Part shown: positions 24,112 to 31,354 of the stretch, one piece after another
Numbering within the stretch: the first letter of the stretch is position 1
Layout: each line of letters opens with the position of its first letter
DNA from: Streptomyces sp. NRRL F-5630
Lineage (GTDB): Bacteria; Actinomycetota; Actinomycetes; Streptomycetales; Streptomycetaceae
Assembly: GCF_000719475.1 (NCBI RefSeq)
Contig: NZ_JOGO01000002.1
Span: 62,001 to 126,000, forward strand
Length of the DNA stretch: 64,000 nt
Reading direction: 5' to 3'
Position numbers and translations under genes: made by a program
The notes under the pieces: model-generated
The model's input: only the letters and a program-made list of their open reading frames with translations
Databases searched by the model: none
What the model was told of the DNA's origin: nothing

Positions 24112-25236
24112 ATGGTGACCAAACAGGAGCCGCGGGCGACCGTGTACCCGGACGGGCTGCGCGTCGGGCCACCGGCGAGCGAGACACGCGGTGGCTCGGC
24201 CGCCCTCATCGACGGCTTCCTGTGCCTGGTCCTCGCGCTCCCGGTCGGCTTCGGCGGCTTCGCGGCGTACGCCTCCGCGACGGACGGGAGCGCGCGCGGC
24301 ACGCGGACGACCGTGGCCCTGCTGTGGGGCGCGGCCCTGCTGGTCTCCTTCGTCAACCACGTACTCCTCGCCCGCTGGTGCGGCGGCAGTCTCGGGAAGC
24401 TCGCGCTCGGCCTGCACGTGGTCCGTACCGAGGACGGCCGCCGCCCCCGCTTCCGGCACCTGGTGGGCCGCTGGCTGGCGGGACTCCTCCTGGTCCCCTT
24501 CGGGATTCTGGTCCTCGCCATCGCCCTGGCCGGAGGCGCCGGCTTCGGCGCGCCGCTGTCCACGGGCGAGTGGCTCGGCATCAGCCCCGTCCACCGCGAG
24601 GTCCCCGAGGGGCCGGCGCTCACTCCGGAGGAGCGGGCGGAGCCGGCGCGGGCGGCCGGGAGGGAGCAGGCGAAGGACGCGCGCGAGGCGCGCGAGCGCC
24701 GGGAGGAGAAGCGCGAGGCGAGGGCGCGGGAGCGCGAGGCTGTGGCGCGGCGGGTGCGGGAGGGGCGAGGCGGCCCGCTTCCGTACGGCAGACGCGTCTG
24801 GTGCGCGGTGCTCGACCTCCTCTTCACGGTCGTGGTGGGCACCCTGGTGTGGTTCGCGCTCATCGTGGCGATCCCCTCCACCCGCACGGACGACAGCGAC
24901 ACGGCCGTGCCGGCCGCCGTCATGTGCGCGGCGTACCTCGGGTGCTCGTTCCTCAACCGGGTCGTGCTCAACCGCACCCTGCGCGGCAGCCTGGGCCGCC
25001 GCCTCCTCGGCCTCCGCACGGCCGTCACGAAGACCGGCCGCCCGCCCGGCGTCCCCCGCCTCACCCTCCAGTGGCTCCTCGGCCTCGTGCTGTCCCCGAT
25101 CAGCTTCTTCTTCCTCCTCTTCGGAGCCGCGCCGCCCGCGCAGAGCATCGTCGGCGTCACGGCGCTGTCCGCCCGCCAACGCACCGGGCCCGGCGTCACG
25201 GCCCCGCACGGCCTCCAAGCCACCTCGACCGCGTGA
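24112..25236 (+). CDS. RDD family membrane protein with two RDD units
   Basis: A 374-residue protein with two similar halves. Each half has an R/A-D start to a membrane helix, a second helix and the signature GGSLGKLALGLHVV (about residues 95-108) or RGSLGRRLLGLRTAV (about 285-300). The halves are joined by a highly charged linker (about residues 175-215) that is probably coiled coil (REQAKDAREARERREEKREARA by pattern). GGGGGAG precedes the ATG. RDD proteins are proposed to act in transport or in membrane organisation; the substrate is unknown. The duplication within one chain is less common than single-RDD proteins. Confidence 0.82.
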   Translation: MVTKQEPRATVYPDGLRVGPPASETRGGSAALIDGFLCLVLALPVGFGGFAAYASATDGSARGTRTTVALLWGAALLVSFVNHVLLARWCGGSLGKLALGLHVVRTEDGRRPRFRHLVGRWLAGLLLVPFGILVLAIALAGGAGFGAPLSTGEWLGISPVHREVPEGPALTPEERAEPARAAGREQAKDAREARERREEKREARAREREAVARRVREGRGGPLPYGRRVWCAVLDLLFTVVVGTLVWFALIVAIPSTRTDDSDTAVPAAVMCAAYLGCSFLNRVVLNRTLRGSLGRRLLGLRTAVTKTGRPPGVPRLTLQWLLGLVLSPISFFFLLFGAAPPAQSIVGVTALSARQRTGPGVTAPHGLQATSTA

Positions 25237-25325
25237 ACGCGCAATCGCCCAGTGGACAGGAAATTCACGACAATGAGCCGGCTTTGCCCAGCACCGACCG
25301 CGTCACTTCCGCCGAGGAATACCCC

Positions 25326-25559
25326 ATGACCTCGCCGCACGAAGCCGCGGGACCGTCTGGGGCGGACGAGGATCAGGGCGAGCTGATCTTCCAGGCCTGG
25401 CTCCCTTCGCCCGAGCTGGAGGCGGAGTGCGCGGCCACGGAGGTGCCGGGGCATGCGAAGGGAATCCCGGCAGGGGAGGGAATCGTCCGCATTCCCTTCC
25501 GCATGGTCGGCATGGTGAGGGAGGCGTGCGATGCCGCAGAGCGTGCCCACGTTCGATGA
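25326..25559 (+). CDS. Small hypothetical protein, DUF6879 partner
   Basis: A 77-residue acidic protein (ADEDQGELIFQAWLPSPELEAECAATEVPG, described by pattern: acidic N-terminus then a short helix), with GAGGAA before the ATG. Its 3' end overlaps the DUF6879 gene by 29 bp in a different frame, a tight two-gene arrangement that supports it as real. There are no membrane segments and one or two cysteines. I do not recognise its family. Such pairs with DUF6879 commonly sit beside XRE regulators in Streptomyces accessory regions. Confidence 0.5.
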   Translation: MTSPHEAAGPSGADEDQGELIFQAWLPSPELEAECAATEVPGHAKGIPAGEGIVRIPFRMVGMVREACDAAERAHVR

Positions 25560-26055
25560 GCTGATCGCGACGTGCCGGAGCGCGCTCCACCTGGAGATGC
25601 GCGACGCCTACGCCGTGGACTACGAGGAGGGCCCGTTCGCGGACTGGCGCGCCGGACATCGGCTCAACCCGGCAGACCGCCAGTCCTGGTGGCGGCCGTG
25701 GCTCGACCTCATCAGCGAAACAGTCGCCCGCGGGGCGGAAGTGCGTCGCGCGCGGATCGTGTCCGAACCGGTCAGCGAATACACCCGCTTCCTCTACGAC
25801 GGCACCTTCACCAACGTGGCCGCCGGAGAACAGGTCAGCTGGCTCCCTCGGCGCCAGGCGTCCGACATCCCTCTGCCAGGCAATGACTTCTGGCTCTTCG
25901 ACGGCGTGTGGGTGCACTGGAACCATTTCGCCGGGGACGGGTCGTCGCTCGGCGCGGAGATCACCGACGACCCCCGCGCGGCGGCTCTCTGCCGTGACGC
26001 TTTCGAGCAGGTGTGGGAGCGAGCTGTGCCCCACGACGAGTACGAGATCCGCTGA
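25531..26055 (+). CDS. DUF6879 family protein
   Basis: A 174-residue protein typical of the DUF6879 family: VPTFDELIATCRSALHLEMRD at the N-terminus, Y-rich centre (YEEGPFADWRAG), then RARIVSEPVSEYTRFLYDGT and the C-terminal WLFDGVWVHWNHFAGDGS. The family occurs in many copies in Streptomyces, usually next to XRE-type regulators, and has no known function. It overlaps the preceding small gene. It marks the left side of the accessory block that ends at the bldA tRNA. Confidence 0.8.
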   Translation: MPQSVPTFDELIATCRSALHLEMRDAYAVDYEEGPFADWRAGHRLNPADRQSWWRPWLDLISETVARGAEVRRARIVSEPVSEYTRFLYDGTFTNVAAGEQVSWLPRRQASDIPLPGNDFWLFDGVWVHWNHFAGDGSSLGAEITDDPRAAALCRDAFEQVWERAVPHDEYEIR

Positions 26056-26196
26056 GCGGAAAGACCGCGTGCCGCGTGAGCTACTGACTCGGGGATTCTC
26101 GGCAGCGTCTCGGTGTAGGCGGGCATCGAGCCCGCTGCGGTCTCAGCCATGACGAGGGAACCAATCCGTGGAAGCCGGCTCGACACCGCAGGGGCG

Positions 26197-26396
26197 GCCG
26201 AGCGTACGGCGGTAGCAGGCATCCCGACGTTCTCCCTTGGCGGCGAAGGCGTCCCGGGCCAGAGCCACGCCACAGCCCGGCGCACCTTCTCTCTGCTCGC
26301 GGCCTCCACCAGCGCCGCGTCCAACACCGTGTTGACGTTCACCAGCCGACTCCTCCTGGGACAACGGATGTGGGTACACATGGCCTCGCGGGCCCC
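26197..26396. repeat. 200-bp direct repeat, copy A
   Basis: About 90 % identical by eye to 29767-29963 in the same orientation; the shared part starts GCCGAGCG and ends TGGCCTCGCGGGCCCC. Read on the minus strand it contains VNTVLDAALVEAASREK, which vaguely resembles the C-terminal helix of a VapB-type antitoxin, so it may be a gene remnant. The whole gap 26056-26469 has no intact gene. Confidence 0.8.
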
Positions 26397-26469
26397 TGCA
26401 CGCCGTCGGTTGGCCGTGACCGGTGCAGGCCCCGGCTGCGCGGCCGCCCCAGCCACGCAGCCGGGAGGT

Positions 26470-26604
26470 TCAGTCGCGCTTCTCGCGGTGGCGGCAGCGC
26501 CTCGTCAAGACGCGGCAGTCCGTAGCCGTCGAGTAGTCGTACGCCCTCTCGGCGCGTAGCTCCTCCCTGCGCAGCTCCGCGCAGCGGGGGCAGTCCTTGT
26601 TCAC
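26470..26604 (-). CDS. Small Cys-rich protein (44 residues)
   Basis: This 44-residue gene starts with GTG 5 nt after GGGAGGGG. The product reads VNKDCPRCAELRREELRA then AYDYSTATDCRVLTRRCRHR, with a CPRC knuckle plus C-x-n-C-R downstream. It is a clear homologue of the protein at 56954-57148 (DCPRCLELLREERAARA then DYSAESDCRVLRKRHPH), which sits beside the second XRE cluster. A GTG at 26659 overlapping the upstream stop opens another frame through this region; it lacks the Cys motif, so I reject it. Probably a zinc-binding helper of unknown role. Confidence 0.65.
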   Translation of the reverse strand: MNKDCPRCAELRREELRAERAYDYSTATDCRVLTRRCRHREKRD

Positions 26605-26655
26605 GCCCCTCCCGCTCGGTGGCGGGTTCGGGCGCCGGCTGGGCGAGCTTGGCGG

Positions 26656-26865
26656 TCACAAGTCCTCCCTGCCGTAGCAGCAGCGGCGACAGCCGCGGGG
26701 GAACCAGGCAGGCCCGTTGCGGGTGGCCCGGCGGGCGCCGAGGTCGACATCGTCGATGCCGGGACGGAGCGGGGTCTCGCACCACACGCACGCGCCCCCG
26801 CGTAGCTGCTCCGCCGTGAGCGTCTCGACGGCGGGGAGGAGGCCCTCGTCCACAGGGATACTCAC
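26656..26865 (-). CDS. Small zinc-ribbon-like protein
   Basis: A 69-residue protein with two CxxC pairs, CVWC near residue 26 and CRRCC near residue 61, separated by a loop rich in Asp, Gly and Arg. This is the pattern of small treble-clef or ribbon proteins often found in Streptomyces XRE/accessory clusters. The GTG start overlaps the stop of the upstream gene (GTGA), so the two are translationally coupled. It is the third gene of a leftward mini-operon that begins near 27562. Confidence 0.65.
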   Translation of the reverse strand: MSIPVDEGLLPAVETLTAEQLRGGACVWCETPLRPGIDDVDLGARRATRNGPAWFPRGCRRCCYGREDL

Positions 26866-27323
26866 CGCGCCATCGCCAGCGCGTCCACGAGCGCCGCGCG
26901 GAGCAGACGGACGAGGGTGAGCAGGCCGGTTCCGTAGGGAGGGTGGAGCCACATGCGCCCGCCGGCACCGATCCCGGGTGCGGGGCAGTCGAGCACCCAC
27001 CCGGCGGGGTGGACGACGGCACCCGGAAGCCCGTCGAGTACGGTCGCGGTCCCGGCGGCCACGAGCCACCAGGCGCGGCGAGCGTCCGAAGACCCGAGGA
27101 CGGGACCGCAGTTGCCGCTCGGGCGGAGCACGCACAGGGCGTCGATCGACGGGTAGAGCGGGGCCTCGAAGACCCGCCAGGTGTTCGGCCGGGGGACCAC
27201 AGACGCGAGAGTGCCTTGGTCCCACGCACGCAGTACCGGTGTGGGGGCGGTAACCGTGCGGGCGAGCCACTTCACGCCCTCAGCTCGGGGCGAAAGGGAG
27301 CTGGATCTCGTAGCCGTCGTCAT
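26862..27323 (-). CDS. Hypothetical protein of the accessory block
   Basis: A 153-residue soluble protein. The ATG at 27323 has GGAGG 8 nt upstream and also overlaps the previous stop (ATGA). Features include NTWRVFEAPLYPSIDALCVLRPSGNCGPVLG and a C-terminal region WVLDCPAPGIGAGGRMWLHPPYG. The arrangement recalls the N-terminal part of bifunctional primase/polymerase proteins of Streptomyces mobile elements (a Trp/Pro/Gly-rich domain with GNCGPV), but this is only a resemblance. Coupled to the small genes on both sides. Confidence 0.6.
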   Translation of the reverse strand: MTTATRSSSLSPRAEGVKWLARTVTAPTPVLRAWDQGTLASVVPRPNTWRVFEAPLYPSIDALCVLRPSGNCGPVLGSSDARRAWWLVAAGTATVLDGLPGAVVHPAGWVLDCPAPGIGAGGRMWLHPPYGTGLLTLVRLLRAALVDALAMAR

Positions 27324-27562
27324 GAACAAGTCCTCCTGCCCGACGAGGGTTTGCGTGCTTCGGGGGTGAGACAGGGCGCATTGCCCGGGACGCGTGGGGC
27401 TGTGGGGAGGAAAGCCGCCCGCTCGTCGAGGAAGGCGTCAAGGAACGACTTCACGCCGTACGCCGCGTCCGTGCACGCGGCGGCGTGCACGGGAGTACGG
27501 GGCAGAAGGACGACCGAATATGTCGATCCTGTCTGCATAACCGCACTGCCGTAGAAGTCCAT
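27320..27562 (-). CDS. Small hypothetical protein, first gene of mini-operon
   Basis: The frame ends at 27320 with a TGA that overlaps the ATG of the next gene. From the ATG at 27562 it gives 80 residues starting MDFYGSAVMQTGSTYSVVLL and continuing HAAACTDAAYGVKSFLDAFL. In-frame upstream sequence extends to 27772, but it is less protein-like. No good ribosome-binding site precedes 27562, so the start is uncertain. It is divergent from the XRE/TPR regulator at 27889, which makes that regulator a candidate controller of this operon. Confidence 0.5.
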   Translation of the reverse strand: MDFYGSAVMQTGSTYSVVLLPRTPVHAAACTDAAYGVKSFLDAFLDERAAFLPTAPRVPGNAPCLTPEARKPSSGRRTCS

Positions 27563-27888
27563 TGCCACGCGAACGTCGAAGGGTCTCAGCGCGTCCCGAG
27601 TGAGCCATGCCTTCAACGTCGTCTCATTACAACCGCGGCTGTCGATCATGCGTTGTCCCGTGGGCTTCCGGTGTTGGTCTGTCGAACGCGACCGCGCCGG
27701 GACGCGGGCGCCGTTCACCGTGAGCGGTGCGACTTGCCCGCCTCTCTTCGCAAGGGGCGTGTACTCAGGCAACTGCCGAAGGGCCGGGTTCGCCTAGGGC
27801 TGCTCGTGAGCTTTCCGAGGTTGCCACCTAGGAGGACTTGAATCTCTCTTTACCTGACAACCCGCGTCCAGGGCACTACTTTGCGCGC
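27563..27888. other. Divergent intergenic region of the accessory block
   Basis: This 326-bp region is clearly lower in GC than its surroundings. It holds the promoter of the rightward regulator (27854-27882). Its left part may encode the N-terminus of the leftward small protein if a start upstream of 27562 is used. Confidence 0.45.
27854..27882 (+). promoter_or_regulatory. Promoter of the leaderless XRE/TPR regulator
   Basis: CTGACA (27854-27859), a 17-bp spacer and TACTTT (27877-27882) form a good sigma-70-type promoter whose -10 ends 6 nt before the ATG at 27889. This supports a leaderless transcript and decides the start codon against a TTG at 27838. Confidence 0.6.
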
Positions 27889-29163
27889 ATGGAGCCCCGG
27901 CGCAACGTCCTGTTGGAGACGTGGATGGCGGAAGAGGGCCACAGCTCGCGGAGCCTGGCCGAAGCCATCAACACTGAGGTCGGACGGCTGACAGGCCGTG
28001 ACGGCGGGTACGACGACGCGAGCGTCCGCGCGCTGAAGGCGGGCCGTATCAGGTGGCCGAACGCGGTGACGCGGAAGGCTCTGGAGGCAATCGCCGGGCG
28101 CAGCGCCCTCGCCTTAGGGTTCGTGCCGAGGAGCCGAACCCCGCTCCCTGGAGGTCGGCAGCAGGAGGACGTGGACATGAAGCGCCGCACCGTCGCACTT
28201 GGTGGAGTTGCGGCGGCTGTAGCCGCAGCCGCCCCTTCGTCCGCTTCTCGCCGCATCGGCATGAGCGACGTGCGCCGCGTCCAAGACAAGTTCACCGAGA
28301 TCATCGCCAGTGATCACCAGCACGGGGGCAAGCTGTCCATCCAGCAGCGAGCGGCCCAGCTCGCGGACGAAGCGCTGGCGATGCAGAACGCTGGCACTGC
28401 CACCCAGCGGGTCAGGTCCAGCCTCTACGCCTCAGCGGCAGCGTTCAGGTCGTCCGCCATGTGGGCCGCCATCGACGGCAGGCGCTATGCCGAGGCGCAG
28501 GCGAACATGCGCGAGGCCCAGGCGCTCGCCGAGATGTCCGGCGACATGGCTATCAAATTCCGGATCTGGTCGCACGCTGGAGCCATGTACCGCCACCTCG
28601 GCCGGCACGGCGATGCCCTCGCGGCCAACCAGGTCGCCCGCAGCCTCAACATCGTGCGCCGCGATCCGCTCTTCGCCGCCCTCGGCCTGGCCCGTCAGGC
28701 GGCGATCCACGGTCTCGCCCAGGAGCGGACGAACGCCCGACGCGCCTTGGACCAGGCCCGCGAGGCGCTGTTCCGAGCAGACACAGGCGCCGACCGCCCG
28801 GTCTGGCTGACAGCCTTCTTCGACGAGGCCGAGTTGGACTCCCTCGCGCTCAACGCCTATCTCTCACTCGGAGACTTCCCCTCCGCCGAGAAGCACGGGC
28901 ATCGCTGCCTCGCACAACTGCGACCCGCCATGGCACGGTCGCGAGCCATCACGACGACCAGGCTCGCGCATTCCCAGCTCGGGCAAGGCGAACCGGACGC
29001 CGCCGTCGCTACGGCCATGAAAGTTTCCCTGTCCGCCGCTACCGAACATCCCCGCGTCAGCCGCATGATCATGGAGTTCGGCGCCGCCCTGCGCGCCACA
29101 GCGCCCAGGAGCTCCGCCACTCGCACCTGGACCGACTACACGGCCACTTGGAGGACCGCATGA
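27889..29163 (+). CDS. XRE-type regulator with TPR-like C-terminus and a TTA codon
   Basis: A 424-residue protein of the Streptomyces XRE/tetratricopeptide type. Residues 1-80 form the N-terminal DNA-binding-like region (NVLLETWMAEEGHSSRSLAEAIN, SVRALKAGRIRWPNAVTRKAL). An Ala-rich segment at about 105-125 resembles a twin-arginine-like stretch (MKRRTVALGGVAAAVAAAA). The rest is helical TPR-like repeats (AEAQANMREAQALAEMSG, WSHAGAMYRHLGRHGDALAA). Codon 76, at 28114-28116, is TTA, the leucine codon read only by the bldA tRNA, encoded 2 kb away. The next gene overlaps by ATGA. A regulator of the local small-protein operon is the likeliest role. Confidence 0.8.
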   Translation: MEPRRNVLLETWMAEEGHSSRSLAEAINTEVGRLTGRDGGYDDASVRALKAGRIRWPNAVTRKALEAIAGRSALALGFVPRSRTPLPGGRQQEDVDMKRRTVALGGVAAAVAAAAPSSASRRIGMSDVRRVQDKFTEIIASDHQHGGKLSIQQRAAQLADEALAMQNAGTATQRVRSSLYASAAAFRSSAMWAAIDGRRYAEAQANMREAQALAEMSGDMAIKFRIWSHAGAMYRHLGRHGDALAANQVARSLNIVRRDPLFAALGLARQAAIHGLAQERTNARRALDQAREALFRADTGADRPVWLTAFFDEAELDSLALNAYLSLGDFPSAEKHGHRCLAQLRPAMARSRAITTTRLAHSQLGQGEPDAAVATAMKVSLSAATEHPRVSRMIMEFGAALRATAPRSSATRTWTDYTATWRTA

Positions 29164-29711
29164 CCACGCCCGAGCTGCGGACGTTCACGGATCTCGACGC
29201 CGCTCGCCAAGACCTGATCGAGGTCTACGCGGATGTCCGCGCACCGCTCCTGCACCTCCCGAACTATTCGGTGACGAGTTTCGGTGAGCGCGTCGACAGG
29301 CACGCGTCCGAGCCCGGATTCACCGTCGTCCTCGCGTACGCCGACGGCGCACCGGTGGGCTACGCCTACGCCAACACGATCACTGATGGTGACCGGTACT
29401 GGCAGCGCACCACGCCCGCGCCTGAGCACCTGTACACCGCGCGGCCAGCGCTCGCGCTGAAGGAGATCGGTGTCAGCGCGAGCTGGCGCGGCACGGGCAC
29501 CGCGCGGAAGATCCACGACGAACTTCTGCACGGCCGACCGGAGACGTACGCCACTTTGATGGTCAACAAAGCCGCCGGAGAGGGGAAGGTCCACGCCGTC
29601 TACCGCGGATGGGGCTACGAGGACATTGGCACGAGCCAGCCTTCCCCAGCGTCTCCTCTGCTCACCGTGATGGTCCGGCCTCTCAACCAGGTGGCAGCCC
29701 CTCTTTCATAA
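29160..29711 (+). CDS. GNAT-family N-acetyltransferase
   Basis: A 183-residue protein with the GNAT pattern: FTVVLAYADGAPVGYAYANTI on strands beta2-beta4, then LALKEIGVSASWRGTGTARKIHDELL, where the R-x-x-G-x-A acetyl-CoA loop is seen as RGTGTA. The C-terminal part reads VYRGWGYEDIGTSQP. It is translationally coupled to the XRE/TPR regulator (ATGA overlap), so the two are probably expressed together and may depend on bldA through the upstream TTA codon. The substrate is unknown. Confidence 0.85.
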   Translation: MTTPELRTFTDLDAARQDLIEVYADVRAPLLHLPNYSVTSFGERVDRHASEPGFTVVLAYADGAPVGYAYANTITDGDRYWQRTTPAPEHLYTARPALALKEIGVSASWRGTGTARKIHDELLHGRPETYATLMVNKAAGEGKVHAVYRGWGYEDIGTSQPSPASPLLTVMVRPLNQVAAPLS

Positions 29712-30076
29712 GATGCTGTGGTGGGCATCCCTGACACGCTCATCACCCTCCAGCGGACAGCCGACGCCGAGCGTGCGGCGGTAGCAGACCTCCTGACGTT
29801 CTCCCTTGGCGGCGAAGCTGCCCAGGGCCAGAGCCGCGCCGCCGCCCGGCGCACCTTCTCTCTGCTCGCGGCCTCCACCAGCCCCGTGTCCAAACCGTGT
29901 TGACGTTCACCAGCCGACTCCTCACGGGACAACGAATGCGGGTCACATGGCCTCGCGGGCCCCGAGGAGATCACGAGCCGGGCCCCCTCCGTTGCCCTCG
30001 TCCAGGACGTCCTCGGCGCGCACGCGCAGCCGCCCACGGCCTTGCGGGATCTTGCCCGCCGATGTGGACTCCCCGC
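29712..30076. other. Gene-free gap with repeat copy B
   Basis: This 365-bp gap holds the second direct repeat. A 61-residue rightward frame at 29718-29903 starts GIPDTLITLQRTADAER, which resembles the N-terminus of a common Streptomyces accessory protein and then loses that resemblance, consistent with a decayed gene. Confidence 0.5.
29767..29963. repeat. Direct repeat, copy B (197 bp)
   Basis: Same orientation as copy A at 26197-26396, about 90 % identical by eye with small deletions. The two copies bracket about 3.4 kb containing the small Cys-rich operon, the XRE/TPR regulator and the acetyltransferase. Recombination between them would remove these genes. Confidence 0.8.
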
Positions 30077-30619
30077 ATGACCACGCTGCCTGTTCTTTAC
30101 CTCATCGCTACCGCGGCCGGCCCCACCCACCACATCGACGACGGCATCCAGGCCGCGCAGGCGGACGGCTGGGATGTGCACCTCGTGCTGACGCCGACCG
30201 CCGCCCGCTGGTGGAAGCCGCGCATGGCGGAGCTGGAGAAGGTGACCGGGCACCCAGTGGTCTGGGAGTACCGGGTGCCCGGTCAGGACGTGCGGGGCGC
30301 CTCGTCGCTGCCGAAGGCCGATGCCATTGTCGTGGCCCCGATCACCACGACCTCGGCTTGCAAGTGGGCTGCGGGGATCACGGACACGGTGGCGCTCGGG
30401 ATTCCCGCTGAGGCCGTGCACATGGGCGTCCCGGTGGCTGTGATGCCGTTCTGGAACGAGGTGCTGTACGCTCAGCCCGCCGTCCGCCAGGCCGTGTCGC
30501 TCCTTGAGGAGCAGGGCGTCCGGGTCGTGTTCGGGCCGGGCGAGCCTCACCCGCCGAAGTCCGGCCGGGACAAGCTCTTCCCTTGGCAACTCGCCTTCGA
30601 CGCTGTGCGTGCGGCGTAG
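30077..30619 (+). CDS. Flavoprotein-family protein
   Basis: A 180-residue protein of the phosphopantothenoylcysteine-decarboxylase-like flavoprotein fold. It has VLYLIATAAGPTHHIDDGIQAAQADGWDVHLVLTPTAARWW at the N-terminus (by pattern: beta strand, helix, LTPTA), ADAIVVAPITTTSACKWAAGITD in the middle, which matches the FMN-binding (A/V)APATAN-like loop, and VPVAVMPFWNE later. Such proteins commonly accompany GNAT and XRE genes in Streptomyces accessory regions. The ATG at 30077 is chosen because the family starts there; the substrate is unknown. Confidence 0.8.
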   Translation: MTTLPVLYLIATAAGPTHHIDDGIQAAQADGWDVHLVLTPTAARWWKPRMAELEKVTGHPVVWEYRVPGQDVRGASSLPKADAIVVAPITTTSACKWAAGITDTVALGIPAEAVHMGVPVAVMPFWNEVLYAQPAVRQAVSLLEEQGVRVVFGPGEPHPPKSGRDKLFPWQLAFDAVRAA

Positions 30620-30853
30620 CTGCCGGAAACGACGAAGGCGCCCTTTCCCCGGCGGTTCCGGCTCGCGGAGACGGGCGAGGCGGTGGTTCGCGAGGTCCAC
30701 GGCGTCCCGCAGCGAATCCCCCGGGGTGGGGTTGCGCTCGTGCTCGACGCGCGCCAAGCGCTCCTCGGCGGCGCTGACCCGCTCCCGCACGGCAGGTCGC
30801 CTGGCCCGCCGGGCGCTCCCGCTCCCCGTCCAGTCGTCGGCCAGCTCGTCCAC
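30620..30853 (-). pseudogene. Coding-like stretch next to bldA, probably a gene remnant
   Basis: Leftward from a GTG at 30853 the frame reads like a real protein (VDELADDWTGSG, then VSAAEERLARVEHERNPTPGD, then LRDAVDLANHRLARLRE, about 75 residues). It has no stop codon before it runs antisense into the flavoprotein gene. It resembles small helical proteins of Streptomyces mobile regions. Interpreted as a truncated gene on the 3' side of the tRNA. Confidence 0.35.
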
Positions 30854-30909
30854 TCGCCGGCCGAGCCGAAAGAGCGCCCTTTCCCCAGATCGGCGCGGCG
30901 AGAAGTGGG

Positions 30910-30996
30910 TGGTGCCCGGAACCGGACTCGAACCGGTACGCCCTGAGAAGGGCAGCGAGGTTTAAGCTCGCCGTGTCTGCATTCCACCATCCGGGC
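30910..30996 (-). tRNA. bldA: tRNA-Leu(UAA), the bldA tRNA
   Basis: An 87-nt leucine tRNA with encoded CCA. The acceptor stem pairs GCCCGGA (5' end, 30996-30990) with TCCGGGC; the anticodon stem is GCGAG/CTCGC with loop CTTAAAC, giving anticodon TAA; a long variable arm (GCCCTTCTCAGGGC type) and the T-loop GGTTCGAGTCC follow. In Streptomyces the only tRNA reading UUA is bldA, a developmental and antibiotic switch. A -10-like TAGGCT read leftward at 31024-31029 lies 27 nt upstream. Two accessory features on its 3' side (direct repeats, decayed genes) suggest an insertion hotspot. Confidence 0.97.
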
Positions 30997-31085
30997 AGGC
31001 CATGCACCCCGTTGCCGTCTCGCAGCCTATCGGGGGCGCTCCGTCCGCACGGGCGAACGGGGACTGCTGCTGTCTTATTTTATTG

Positions 31086-31110
31086 CCGACCTGACGCTCC
31101 GTCAGATCGG
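31086..31110 (-). terminator. Hairpin between the CFA synthase gene and bldA
   Basis: CCGACCTGACG-CTC-CGTCAGATCGG forms an 11-bp stem with one G:T pair and a 3-nt loop, next to the AT-rich TCTTATTTTATTG. It separates the leftward CFA synthase transcript from bldA. The T-rich run lies on the plus strand, so termination in that direction is also possible. Confidence 0.55.
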
Positions 31111-31354
31111 GGGGCAGGGATTTGCCCGTCCCGGTCCGCGGCGGGCGCGGCGGTAAATGACGGGAATTCACTGTCCTGTCCCTGAGACGCCGTCGAAGCC
31201 CGCCCACGACCCACGCGCACGCCGCTCGGCACACGCTCCCGCGCGCCGACCGCCCCGCGTTCCCGTCGCTCAGGACGGTCCGCGGGACGGTCGTGGTTCC
31301 GGCCCGGTACGGGGCGGGCCGGGGCAGTGCTGCCGGCTCCGACGCCGGCCCCGG

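Noticed and set aside
26145..26559. 136-residue plus-strand frame through repeat copy A
   Set aside because: Base differences between the two repeat copies fall at first and second codon positions of this frame, so it is not under protein selection.
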